A stretch of DNA of 64,000 nucleotides from positions 806,001 through 870,000 of the forward strand of contig NZ_JAIVAT010000007.1 in the NCBI RefSeq assembly GCF_020172085.1, in the 5' to 3' direction. The translations under genes were made by a program, and so were the position numbers. The notes under the pieces are model-generated. The model was not told where the DNA came from and made no database searches. It saw nothing but the letters and a program-made list of their open reading frames with translations. This DNA comes from Rossellomorea aquimaris (GTDB lineage: Bacteria; Bacillota; Bacilli; Bacillales; Bacillaceae_B). This document shows positions 1 through 7,780 of the stretch, one piece after another; the stretch's first letter is position 1; each line of letters starts with the position of its first letter.

Positions 1-1742
1 GTGGCCCAATTGTGGTCACCGCATCCAAATACAGCATAGTGGACACCTTCAAATTCACCTGCCTGACTTTCCTTTAGCATGGAAATGAACTTACCTGCAT
101 TGTCAGGCGGGTTTCCGTTATATGAAGCTGAGACAATCAGAACAGCCCCATTTGCCGGGAGTCCGTCACTGAATCCATCTAAAGGAGCAACCTCTGCAGA
201 AAACCCTTGTTGACGTCCCGATTCCGCAAGATCACGTGCGATACCTTCTGCCGTACCCATGTTTGAGCCATACAGAACAAGTAAAGGTGTTCCGTGGGAA
301 GATTCCACCACAGCAGGCTTCTTCTCTTGCTCGGAATTTTCTTCCCCTTTAGAAGCAATCGAGAATCCCAGTGAAGGCTTACGTGGTGATACGCGCATCG
401 TTAATCCATCCGGCTTAAGGGTCAGTGTCTCTTTTACATCCAATTGATAGTCTTTGTGATCAATCAGGTCAAAGTGCTGGAGCACCATGCCGAGGACCAG
501 TGTGGCTTCATGTAGGGCAAACTGTTGTCCGATGCAGGCGCGTTGTCCGTTTCCGAACGGTTTATATGCATGGTAAGGAATGGATGAAGGATCCTCGAAA
601 CGTTCTGGGATGAAGGATTCAACATCATCTCCCCACACAGAAGTGTCACGGTGAATTTCAGGAATGATTAGGGTAAATACATCATCTTTTAGGACATCAT
701 ATTTGCCACCCAGCGTAGTATCTTCTCTCGCATAGACGGAAAAAGCAGGGGCAGTCGGCCAGAGTCGAAGTGTTTCATTCAAGACCATCCGGACGTATTT
801 CATTTGTTTCACTTGCTTATAGTCAGGTATGTCATCGCCTACAACTCGATCAACTTCGTCTTGAGCCTTTCTCAGTTTTTCCGGATTGTTCATCAGGAAG
901 TAGAGGGCGAGGGAGAGGAGTCCACTGGTCGTTTCATGCCCTGCAATCAAGAATGTAATGATTTGAAAGCGGATGTTTTCATCACTCAACGCTTCTCCTG
1001 TATCAGGGTCTGTTCCTTGCAGCATATAAGAGAGTAGATCCTCTTCACCTTGATTCCCGTTTTCTTTCCGTTCGGCAATCAATTCATCAACGAGGGAGAA
1101 CATATACTCGATGTCTTCTCTGAATTGTTTTTTTGATTTGATCATCAGTTTATCCTGGACCCCAAGACGCTGGGATTGGTTCATCGCTTCGTCCAGTGCG
1201 CGAACCATGCTGTCCACGAAAGGATGGGACGTTTCACGGTAGAAACTGTTAAAGCGGTAATTGAAACCACACAGTCCGATGGTATCCAGGGTCAGACGGG
1301 TCATATCTTCAGGAACGTCAATTTCATCTGTTGGATTCAGGCGGCTCCATTTTTGAATGAGCTGGGTGGCGAGATCCACCATTTTGGTGTGGTATCCTTT
1401 CATGGCCTGCTGGCTAAAGCTGGGAAGAAGGATATTATGTGCCTTTTTCCAATTGACCTCTTTCGTTTCACTGGTGAAAAGACCATCTCCACTAAATGCT
1501 CTGACCTTTTGAAGGGCAGGGCCTACTTTTTTGTCAAAACGGGTTTCATCACATAATTCCCCTGCAAGGGAAGCGCTTGAAACAAAGGTACTCGTTCTTC
1601 CGGGAAACTGGAACTGATAGATGGGTCCTAGTTCCCTCGCAAGCTTCATAAATGATTGAAGGGGCTTTTCTTTATCGATAACGGGTAAATTCCCAAGGGG
1701 GCCATAGGTTTTCGGTTGTGGATATTGTGTTTGATGTGTCAT
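1..1742 (-). CDS. CYP102A (P450 BM3-like) fatty-acid monooxygenase, 3' end outside window
   Basis: Self-sufficient cytosolic fatty-acid hydroxylase: a P450 haem domain fused to a flavodoxin/FAD reductase, of which only the haem domain and the start of the FMN domain are in the window. Start ATG at 1742-1740 follows AGGTGAAGG. Visible motifs: I-helix [17 protein letters not shown] (ExxR), the haem-thiolate loop [12 protein letters not shown] near residue 400, and the FMN-binding [11 protein letters not shown]. Compared with BM3, the Arg47 equivalent (PGRTS) and Phe87 (DGLFTS) are kept, while the Tyr51 equivalent is Phe and the Ala82 equivalent is Ser, which could shift substrate range (inference). 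It lies 79 bp downstream of its TetR-type repressor on the same strand, with a Bm3R1-type operator between them. Confidence 0.96.
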   Translation of the reverse strand, partial: MTHQTQYPQPKTYGPLGNLPVIDKEKPLQSFMKLARELGPIYQFQFPGRTSTFVSSASLAGELCDETRFDKKVGPALQKVRAFSGDGLFTSETKEVNWKKAHNILLPSFSQQAMKGYHTKMVDLATQLIQKWSRLNPTDEIDVPEDMTRLTLDTIGLCGFNYRFNSFYRETSHPFVDSMVRALDEAMNQSQRLGVQDKLMIKSKKQFREDIEYMFSLVDELIAERKENGNQGEEDLLSYMLQGTDPDTGEALSDENIRFQIITFLIAGHETTSGLLSLALYFLMNNPEKLRKAQDEVDRVVGDDIPDYKQVKQMKYVRMVLNETLRLWPTAPAFSVYAREDTTLGGKYDVLKDDVFTLIIPEIHRDTSVWGDDVESFIPERFEDPSSIPYHAYKPFGNGQRACIGQQFALHEATLVLGMVLQHFDLIDHKDYQLDVKETLTLKPDGLTMRVSPRKPSLGFSIASKGEENSEQEKKPAVVESSHGTPLLVLYGSNMGTAEGIARDLAESGRQQGFSAEVAPLDGFSDGLPANGAVLIVSASYNGNPPDNAGKFISMLKESQAGEFEGVHYAVFGCGDHNWA

Positions 1743-1774
1743 TTTTCCTTCACCTCATCGAAATGGTTTAGTTT

Positions 1775-1796
1775 GCGGAATGAACGTTCATTCCGC
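1775..1796. promoter_or_regulatory. Bm3R1/BscR-type operator in front of the P450 gene
   Basis: A perfect 22-bp palindrome whose 20-bp core is CGGAATGAACGTTCATTCCG. As I recall it, this core is identical to the operator bound by Bm3R1 upstream of P450 BM3 in Priestia megaterium. It lies 33 bp before the P450 start codon and so could block transcription into the P450 gene. Release by fatty acids would be expected from the known system. Confidence 0.85.
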
Positions 1797-1801
1797 GTAG
1801 A

Positions 1802-1826
1802 GATGAGAAACACGTGGTTTCTCATC
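1802..1826 (-). other. hairpin over the repressor stop codon
   Basis: Perfect inverted repeat with 10-bp arms (GATGAGAAAC / GTTTCTCATC) around a 5-nt loop. It overlaps the TGA stop of the TetR gene (1822-1824). No T-tract follows on the minus strand, so it is not a classical terminator. It could be a weak terminator or an mRNA 3' stabiliser between repressor and P450. Confidence 0.6.
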
Positions 1827-2397
1827 CGTATAATCGGACAGCGTCCCACATACTTTCTTCTACGTCTTTAAGCATAGCGGCATCAGGCTTTAACTCGCCG
1901 ATTCGGACCAGTCGCTGCAGCTCGAGAAAGGCACCATATAAAATGGCGATTAAAGCTGTTGAAGGCAGATTTTTAATCTCCTTTTTCTCTTTACCCGAAT
2001 CGAAGAAGCATTTAAAGATATTCAGAAGACCTTTGAAACTTGCATGACTTTCTTCATTTAGAAAATGGGCACTGCTATGTGTTTTGATAAAGTAAAGGGC
2101 CTGACTCTGTTCCTTTGTAAACAGAATCATGGATTGGAACAGGTGATGGAATTGCTCACGGATCGACTGTTGATAAGGGAAATCCTTGTTCACCGTTTCT
2201 GTAAACAGCTCCACATATTCTTGAAATATCGTATTTCCAAGCACTTCTTTATTTTCGAAGTATCGATAGATTGTACCGGCTCCAACGCCGGCAGATGTGG
2301 CAATCATGGGAATTGTCGTAGCATCAAATCCCCTCTCTGCAAAAAGAACAAGGGAGCTCGCCACGATGCAGTCCCGCTTATTTAATGCCAATGACAT
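1822..2397 (-). CDS. TetR-family fatty-acid-responsive repressor (BscR/Bm3R1-like)
   Basis: 191 aa, the usual TetR length. The N-terminal helix-turn-helix is at residues 10-55 (LFAERGFDATTIPMIATSAG, then GTIYRYFENKE); the rest is the helical ligand-binding domain. In Bacillus, homologues (BscR/YrhI, Bm3R1) repress a neighbouring CYP102 gene and themselves and are released by fatty acids. The two Bm3R1-type palindromes, one before this gene and one before the P450, support both targets. Start ATG at 2397-2395 has a modest AAAGG site upstream. Confidence 0.93.
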   Translation of the reverse strand: MSLALNKRDCIVASSLVLFAERGFDATTIPMIATSAGVGAGTIYRYFENKEVLGNTIFQEYVELFTETVNKDFPYQQSIREQFHHLFQSMILFTKEQSQALYFIKTHSSAHFLNEESHASFKGLLNIFKCFFDSGKEKKEIKNLPSTALIAILYGAFLELQRLVRIGELKPDAAMLKDVEESMWDAVRLYG

Positions 2398-2426
2398 ACC
2401 AATTCAGCCTTTCATAACGTTAATAC

Positions 2427-2444
2427 GGAATGAATATTCATTCC
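2427..2444. promoter_or_regulatory. second TetR operator (autoregulatory)
   Basis: Perfect 18-bp palindrome GGAATGAATATTCATTCC, the same family as the palindrome at 1775-1796 with a different centre. It lies between the candidate promoter at 2450-2478 and the TetR start codon, a typical position for autorepression. Confidence 0.8.
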
Positions 2445-2449
2445 AGAAT

Positions 2450-2478
2450 AGTGTATACCCATGTGAAATTTATCTCAA
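2450..2478 (-). promoter_or_regulatory. SigA-type promoter of the TetR gene
   Basis: On the minus strand TTGAGA and TACACT are separated by 17 bp, with the -10 box just upstream of the operator at 2427-2444. Predicted by inspection only. Confidence 0.5.
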
Positions 2479-2638
2479 TCACACGAAGTACCCATTGTTT
2501 GTGACGGTTTTGTTAAGAATGGGCTTTGCCTTTTTTCCTTTCTATTATACTTGCCGGTCCAACTCTAGCAATTTTTCATAGAATAACTTTGTAAGAGAGC
2601 TCACTTACTAGAAGTTTTAATAGAAAGGGGGGATTCTA

Positions 2639-2773
2639 ATGGCATTAGGTCTGATTACCTTTCTGATTGCTGCGTTGTTACTTGTCGCTTGGTTAGTAGT
2701 ATCGATTTTGGCTCCGAATAGTAACCTGGTATCTGTTTTGAAAGAAGCAGTATGTGATAGATTAGGATGTTAA
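2639..2773 (+). CDS. 44-aa hydrophobic small protein
   Basis: Short frame with a strong Shine-Dalgarno (AAAGGGGGG, then ATTCTA before ATG) and a perfect terminator immediately after it, so it looks like a real monocistronic gene. One membrane segment spans residues 3-24 (GLITFLIAALLLVAWLVVSI), followed by a polar tail ending CDRLGC with two cysteines. I do not recognise the family. It could be a small membrane regulator or a toxin-like peptide, but nothing in the context decides this. Confidence 0.65.
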   Translation: MALGLITFLIAALLLVAWLVVSILAPNSNLVSVLKEAVCDRLGC

Positions 2774-2781
2774 TGTAAAAT

Positions 2782-2813
2782 AAAAGACCCCAGATTTTTG
2801 GGGTCTTTTTCTT
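2782..2813 (+). terminator. intrinsic terminator after the 44-aa gene
   Basis: AAAGACCCC / GGGGTCTTT stem with a short loop followed by a T-rich tail. Confidence 0.9.
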
Positions 2814-3095
2814 TATTTGGTTAACGTAGTGAGGGACGGACCTCATTCCAGCAATAATAAAGTTAAGAATTTATTCTAATATTACGAATATCTGTTGTTA
2901 TATTAAGATAGAGCTAGTAGGATAGTCTTACAAATAGTAAAGTTGGAAGCTATGAGAATTCACTTTAAGATGGGCGCTGTTAGTGAATTGGAGCGAGTGG
3001 CGCAACCGGCCAGCACTTAAAATGGTGAGAGTCAGTGTTATGCATTTACTGATGTTTCTTTTATACATATTAGTGTCATCTTAACCAAAACTTTA
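2814..3095. other. intergenic stretch with one half of the GGACGGACC repeat
   Basis: No gene found. It contains a single unpaired arm GAGGGACGGACCTC at 2831-2844 of the dispersed hairpin repeat. The remainder is AT-rich and presumably holds the promoter of the chemoreceptor gene, but no convincing -35/-10 pair is visible. Confidence 0.6.
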
Positions 3096-4037
3096 ATGAA
3101 TGAGGGCGTGTTGAACGTGATTAAAACGGAATTGAGAAAAAGTACTCAAGTCTTTGGGGAATCTGCCTTACTCGCAGCCATTGAAAATTCGCTGGCCATG
3201 ATTGAATTCAATGCTGACGGTAGAGTCCTATGGGTGAACGGAAATTTTGCCAGGACGATGGAATATGGTGTGGAAGAAATGATTGGCATGCACCATGAAA
3301 AATTTTGTACACAGGAGTTTTCTAGAAGCTTGGAATACAAACGATTGTGGCGGGATTTGAGAAGCGGAAAAAGCTTTCAGGAAAAAATTCAACGAGTCAC
3401 AAAGACTGGTAGGCTTCTCAGTTTGGAAGCAACATACACGCCGGTTTATAACGAAGAAGGAAATCTTGAAGGTGTTGTTAAGGTTGCGACGGATATTACC
3501 GAACGGGAAACAACGATTGAAAAGGTAGCTTCTGAATTACAGAAGATGTCAGAAGAATTAAGTGAAAAAGCAGAGCAGGGTATAACAAGAAGTGAGGAAG
3601 CAGCCATAGCGACTGGAAAGCTGGTTTCCGACTCGAATGAGAATATGACAATACTGGAGTCACTTACATTGCAGGCAAATTCAATCGGAAACATTGTCAA
3701 AACGATTAGGGAAATTGCGACTCAGACAAATCTACTCGCGTTGAACGCGGCCATCGAGGCAGCCCGGGCAGGGGAACATGGGAGAGGGTTTAACGTCGTT
3801 GCAGGAGAAGTCAGAAAGCTTGCAACGAGGGTGCAGGATTCCATCCAGGAAGTGAACTTCCATATAGAAGGGATCACAGGAGAAATCAACAAAATCAATG
3901 AAGGAACAATCCGTTCCCAGTCAGGCATAACAAATAACCAAACACTAAACGAGCAAGCAGTCCTGGCATTCAAAGAAATAGGAAGCGCAGCCCGTCGATT
4001 GGACTCACAAGCAAAGGACTTCAAAAACATTTTGTAA
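3096..4037 (+). CDS. soluble PAS-domain methyl-accepting chemotaxis protein
   Basis: 313 aa without membrane segments. Residues about 20-135 form a PAS/PAC sensor ([13 protein letters not shown], then [13 protein letters not shown]). Residues about 190-260 carry the chemoreceptor signalling hairpin ([20 protein letters not shown], then [13 protein letters not shown]). It should relay a cytosolic signal, often redox or a small ligand, to CheA/CheW. ATG 3096 has no good ribosome binding site; GAGGG at 3102-3106 would better serve TTG 3111 or GTG 3117, so the true start may be 5-7 codons later. Confidence 0.88.
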   Translation: MNEGVLNVIKTELRKSTQVFGESALLAAIENSLAMIEFNADGRVLWVNGNFARTMEYGVEEMIGMHHEKFCTQEFSRSLEYKRLWRDLRSGKSFQEKIQRVTKTGRLLSLEATYTPVYNEEGNLEGVVKVATDITERETTIEKVASELQKMSEELSEKAEQGITRSEEAAIATGKLVSDSNENMTILESLTLQANSIGNIVKTIREIATQTNLLALNAAIEAARAGEHGRGFNVVAGEVRKLATRVQDSIQEVNFHIEGITGEINKINEGTIRSQSGITNNQTLNEQAVLAFKEIGSAARRLDSQAKDFKNIL

Positions 4038-4045
4038 AGCTTGGT

Positions 4046-4060
4046 GAGGGACGGACCTCC
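4046..4060. repeat. half-copy of the GGACGGACC dispersed repeat
   Basis: GAGGGACGGACCTCC in the gap after the chemoreceptor gene, with no close inverted partner; the next full copy lies about 80 bp on. Confidence 0.8.
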
Positions 4061-4140
4061 AATTTTTCATCCTTCCGTTTGTAAATCAAATGGAAAACGT
4101 GAAGAATTGGAGCTTTTTTACTTTAGGGAAGTAGTGTAGT

Positions 4141-4206
4141 GAGGGACGGACCTCCACTTTCTTTAAAACCACCATCTTAAACCGGTATTGAGAGGTCCGT
4201 CCCTCA
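4141..4206. repeat. GGACGGACC hairpin repeat, full copy
   Basis: Arms GAGGGACGGACCTC (4141-4154) and GAGGTCCGTCCCTC (4192-4205) enclose about 37 bp. It belongs to the dispersed family seen a dozen times in this window. Confidence 0.85.
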
Positions 4207-4235
4207 AACCATATCTTCCCATCCATCTCGAGGTG

Positions 4236-4622
4236 TGGTATGATGGGTTTAACTTATGAGAAATGGAGGTTTTCCTTTTGATTTTAATCAGACTACGCAT
4301 CCGCAATTTGAACGCTTAATTGAATAAGTTCAAAGGCTCTGCTTGTGTGCAGGGTAAATGGGATCGGTCTGACTATTTTTAAAGGAATTCTTCATTTGGC
4401 GTGCATGAAGAGTGGGGGGGCTTCTTCCCCTTTAAGAATAGAATTGAATATCTACTGAATGGTGCTTTTTTGATGTCTTTGTACGAATCCAAATTCATCA
4501 GGGGAAAGTGCGGTCTTCTTCGTGCACCATCGGTATATTCAACATCCATTTACAAAAAGCACAGGCAGTGGCCTGTGCTTTTTTCTTGCACCCAAATATT
4601 TTAAATAGGAAGTGACTATGTA
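4236..4622 (+). promoter_or_regulatory. long leader of hflX: extended -10 promoter, candidate leader peptide, terminator
   Basis: TGGTATGAT at 4236-4244 is an extended -10 box. A 23-codon frame starting ATGAGAAATGG at 4259 ends in TAA before 4335 (MRNGGFPFDFNQ, then THPQFERLIE). GC-rich hairpins follow around 4385-4440, and a strong terminator lies at 4555-4585. Only 37 bp separate this terminator from the hflX start, and I see no promoter there. The layout suggests transcription attenuation ahead of hflX. In Listeria, hflXr is controlled by ribosome-sensing attenuation. The leader peptide is a guess. Confidence 0.5.
4555..4585 (+). terminator. terminator or attenuator just before hflX
   Basis: AAAAGCACAGGC / GCCTGTGCTTTT perfect stem with a short loop and a T-run. 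It stands alone between the leader and hflX with no complete gene before it, which favours an attenuator role. Confidence 0.85.
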
Positions 4623-5882
4623 ATGGAAGAAAGATTAAAAGCGATCGCCATAGGCGTTAATACAAAAGATAAAAACAATGACTTTGAGTATTCAATGCTT
4701 GAGTTGAAGGGGCTGGCAGAGGCCAGGCATATTGATGTTACAGGCGAACTGACGCAAAACCTGCCTCGGCCCAATCATGTGCATTATATTGGAAAAGGTA
4801 AGATCGACGAACTGCTGCTATTGATTGAAGAGTGGGAAGCGGATGTACTGATCACGAATGATGAGCTCTCACCATCGCAAATCCGCGTACTGGAAGAAAA
4901 GCTTGACGTTCGGGTCATGGACAGAACGATGCTGATTCTCGACATTTTTGCAGAACGGGCGAAAACAAGAGAAGCCCAGCTTCAAGTAGAAGTGGCGCAG
5001 CTGCAGTACATGCTTCCGCGCCTCATCGGACGCCGTGAGTCATTAGGGCGTCAAGGTGGTGGATCGGGACTTGCGAACAGAGGAGCAGGTGAAACGAAGC
5101 TTGAGCTTGACCGTCGTCGTATCGAAGCGAAAATCACAGCACTTCATAAAGAACTGGATTCTCTTGTCGACCTGCGAACGACTCAGCGCAAGCAGCGTAA
5201 GAAGAGTGAGATTCCTGTCGTTTCCCTTGTCGGTTACACCAATGCAGGGAAGTCGACGACGATGAATGCATTCGTGGAAACCTTCCATCCGAATGAGAAC
5301 AAGCAGGTATTTGAGAAAGATATGTTATTTGCGACCCTTGAAACATCGGTAAGGAATATCACCTTACCGGACAGGAAGGAATTTCTCCTGACAGATACCG
5401 TCGGATTCGTGAATAAATTGCCCCATCAGCTGGTCAAGGCGTTCCGGTCCACTCTTGAAGAGGTGGTCGAAGCGGATCTCATCGTCCATGTGGTGGACTA
5501 TTCCGATCCTCATTACGAAAAACTGATGAAGGTGACCGATCAAACCCTTGATGAACTTGGAATTGGAGACACCCCTGTCATTTATGCATTCAATAAGGCT
5601 GAATTGGTTGATGAGGAAGTACCAAGAGTAGAAAAGGACCGCATTTATTTTTCGGCAAAAAACCGAATCGGTATTGATGAGCTCCTTCAAGTGGTGAAAA
5701 GCTATATTTTCAAAGATTATAAACGCTGTCAAATGCTCATCCCATTTGATAAAGGACATCTAATTTCGTATTTTAACGAGAATGCCAACGTGTTAGAAAC
5801 CGGGTATGAAGAAAATGGAACGATGCTGACGCTTGAGTGTAAGGTGAGTGATGCTGAGAGATTTAGAGAGTATATAGTATAA
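4623..5882 (+). CDS. hflX: ribosome-associated GTPase HflX
   Basis: 419 aa, normal for HflX, a GTPase that splits stalled or hibernating 70S ribosomes in the cytosol. The N-terminal glycine-rich linker (GRQGGGSGLANRGAGE) is typical. G1 GYTNAGKST is near residue 203, G3 DTVGFVNKLP near 258 and G4 FNKAEL near 322. Start ATG follows AATAGGAAGTGAC. The gene is not next to ynbB/glnR as in B. subtilis but stands alone behind a leader with a terminator, which suggests stress- or antibiotic-responsive control (inference). Confidence 0.96.
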   Translation: MEERLKAIAIGVNTKDKNNDFEYSMLELKGLAEARHIDVTGELTQNLPRPNHVHYIGKGKIDELLLLIEEWEADVLITNDELSPSQIRVLEEKLDVRVMDRTMLILDIFAERAKTREAQLQVEVAQLQYMLPRLIGRRESLGRQGGGSGLANRGAGETKLELDRRRIEAKITALHKELDSLVDLRTTQRKQRKKSEIPVVSLVGYTNAGKSTTMNAFVETFHPNENKQVFEKDMLFATLETSVRNITLPDRKEFLLTDTVGFVNKLPHQLVKAFRSTLEEVVEADLIVHVVDYSDPHYEKLMKVTDQTLDELGIGDTPVIYAFNKAELVDEEVPRVEKDRIYFSAKNRIGIDELLQVVKSYIFKDYKRCQMLIPFDKGHLISYFNENANVLETGYEENGTMLTLECKVSDAERFREYIV

Positions 5883-5891
5883 ACAGTGTTG

Positions 5892-5923
5892 ACCTTCTCC
5901 ACATGTGGAGGGGGGCTTTTTTG
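5892..5923 (+). terminator. terminator after hflX
   Basis: CTCCAC-AT-GTGGAG stem extended by CCTT/GGGG, followed by a T-run. Confidence 0.8.
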
Positions 5924-6046
5924 GGGCTGAAATATGGTGAATTTGGCTCCTTGGATCAGCTCATGCTTGTCCCTTTTTAATGAAAATATGTACATACTCC
6001 TCTACCTGGGCTCCTGCATACAGTAAATGCAGAGGAGGGATGCAGT

Positions 6047-7120
6047 ATGTTTTTTCAACGAAGATGTCCGGTTTATCCGGTGCCGTTTGAATGCCATCCA
6101 TATGGAGCAGAAATAAGAAACGATTATGAAGACATCCTTTTACCACATACTTATCAGCAGTACTATCCACATCATGATTATGATCAGCAGTACTACTATG
6201 ATCCTTATCAAGGGTACGTACCACAGCCTGCTTACTATGACCCGTTCGACTCACGTGCCAACTGGAGAGAATGGGAGGATCTTGGTGCACCGCCATACGG
6301 GATGAAGGGTTCACCCGCGGTTGCATCCTGGCAGGCGAATCGACTGGATACGTTTGTCAGAGGTGAAAACGACAGAATGTATCACAAATGGTGGGATGGT
6401 TCTCGTTGGAGTCAATGGGAGGACCTCGGTGCACCTAAGCGGGGATTGAAGAGTTCACCTGCAGCCGTATCATGGGGCCAGAATCGAATTGATACGTTTG
6501 TCAGAGGGAATCGGGATACACTCTGGCATAAGTGGTGGGACGGCAGAAGGTGGAGTGAATGGGAAGACCTTGGGGGGCCGCCGCGTGGCTTCAAAGGGGA
6601 CCCGACAGTGTCATCCTGGTCGGCCAATCGACTGGATGTGTTTGTTCTTGGATACGACAACAATCTTTGGCATAAATGGTGGGCCGGGAGAAATTGGAGT
6701 CAATGGGAGAACCTTGGCGCGCCAAGAGGTGGTTTAAGAGATTCACCAGGTGCCGTATCATGGGGACCGAATCGGATCGATTGTTTTGTGCGTGGAAACA
6801 AAGACCGAATGTGGCATAAGTGGTGGGATGGTTCGAGGTGGAGTCAATGGGAAGATCTTGGCTCACCGCCTAGAGGCTTTGAAGGGGCTCCTGCAGCATC
6901 TTCATGGGCACCTAATCGAATCGACACCTTTGTTAGGGGAGACAACAACAATATGTGGCACAAGTGGTGGAACGGATCACGCTGGAGCAATTGGGAGGAT
7001 CTCGGAGCACCACGGGGAGGCGTCCGTTCATCGCCGGGAGCTGTTTCATGGGGACCAAACCGGGTGGATGCCTTTGCCAGAGGCAGAAATGATCATATGT
7101 GGCATAAGTGGTTTGCGTGA
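6047..7120 (+). CDS. PLL-like (DUF346-type) beta-propeller repeat protein
   Basis: 357 aa. Residues 1-68 are Tyr/Pro/His-rich and look unstructured (YDQQYYYDPYQGYVPQPAYY). Residues about 69-357 are six tandem repeats of about 48 aa, each running W-x-x-WEDLG, SP-A-VSW, NRxDxFVRG, MWHKWWDG. These are the hallmarks of the PLL-like/DUF346 propeller, known from fucose-binding lectins. There is no signal peptide or membrane segment. Repeats 2, 4, 6 resemble each other, as do 1, 3, 5. Start ATG follows GAGGAGGG. It stands alone with its own terminator. Sugar binding or a spore-surface role are possible; neither is shown. Confidence 0.85.
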   Translation: MFFQRRCPVYPVPFECHPYGAEIRNDYEDILLPHTYQQYYPHHDYDQQYYYDPYQGYVPQPAYYDPFDSRANWREWEDLGAPPYGMKGSPAVASWQANRLDTFVRGENDRMYHKWWDGSRWSQWEDLGAPKRGLKSSPAAVSWGQNRIDTFVRGNRDTLWHKWWDGRRWSEWEDLGGPPRGFKGDPTVSSWSANRLDVFVLGYDNNLWHKWWAGRNWSQWENLGAPRGGLRDSPGAVSWGPNRIDCFVRGNKDRMWHKWWDGSRWSQWEDLGSPPRGFEGAPAASSWAPNRIDTFVRGDNNNMWHKWWNGSRWSNWEDLGAPRGGVRSSPGAVSWGPNRVDAFARGRNDHMWHKWFA

Positions 7121-7127
7121 TGGAAAG

Positions 7128-7162
7128 AACCATCCCTGAGTGTGAAGAGGGATGGTTTTTTT
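7128..7162 (+). terminator. terminator after the propeller gene
   Basis: AACCATCCCT / AGGGATGGTT stem followed by a run of seven Ts. Confidence 0.9.
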
Positions 7163-7226
7163 CTGAAAATTTAGTCTGTCGTGTGTTATTCTATGGAAAA
7201 GACTTTTTATAAGGATGTGTCTAGCC

Positions 7227-7756
7227 ATGCATGAAGCAATTCATTCTATCAGACTTGCGAGAAGGGAAGATCTTGAGAAAGTCATCGGGCTATTGGTGAA
7301 TGCAGCAGGCTGGTTACAAACAAAAGGGACGAAACAGTGGAATTACTACCTGACCGATCTTGAGGGAAATGTAGATGAAATAGTGACTTCCATTGAAAAT
7401 AAGGCAACCTACATTGTGGAAAAAGAGGGGGGTGCGATTGCGACGCTGACACTTGAATCCAGCCCAAATGAATGGGATATGGATATCTGGGAGAGGAAGC
7501 AGAGGATGATGTTGCATACTTACATAGATTGGCGGTTCACAGAGACTTTGCGGGGAAAAGGATTGGGGCAGGTCTTTTGGATTGGGCTGAAATCCAGATG
7601 AAAACAAGAGGCAAAAAAAGCATCCGCTTCGATTGTATCGCAAGTAACGAGGGACTGAACCGCTATTACCAAGAACGATATCGATTAAGAGGAGTCATCG
7701 ATATCCACGGCCGTCACTGTAATTATGAAATACTTTTAGATAAAAACCCGGTATGA
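7227..7756 (+). pseudogene. GNAT acetyltransferase interrupted by a frameshift
   Basis: The reading frame from ATG 7227 (after AAGGATGTG) encodes a GNAT N-terminus up to about 7490 (SPNEWDMDIWE). The GNAT continuation, with the acetyl-CoA loop area (DDVAYLHRLAVHRDFAGKRI) and the C-terminus to the stop at 7756, is in the +1 frame. One extra G in the run CTGGGAGAGG near 7489 would restore one frame of about 177 aa. The break is in a G homopolymer, so a sequencing or assembly error is as likely as true decay. Both halves remain well conserved in protein style. Confidence 0.8.
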
Positions 7757-7780
7757 TCACAAATCACACCGGGTTTCTTT
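7746..7780. terminator. bidirectional terminator between convergent genes
   Basis: AAACCCGGT / ACCGGGTTT stem with a T-run on the plus side and As on the other. It lies between the acetyltransferase remnant and the symporter gene. Confidence 0.8.

Noticed and set aside
1176-1556. 126-codon plus-strand frame inside the P450 gene
   Set aside because: It is antisense to a well-conserved CYP102A coding region.
4401-4604. 67-codon plus-strand frame before hflX
   Set aside because: It runs through leader hairpins and the terminator, has low-complexity composition and no recognisable protein features.
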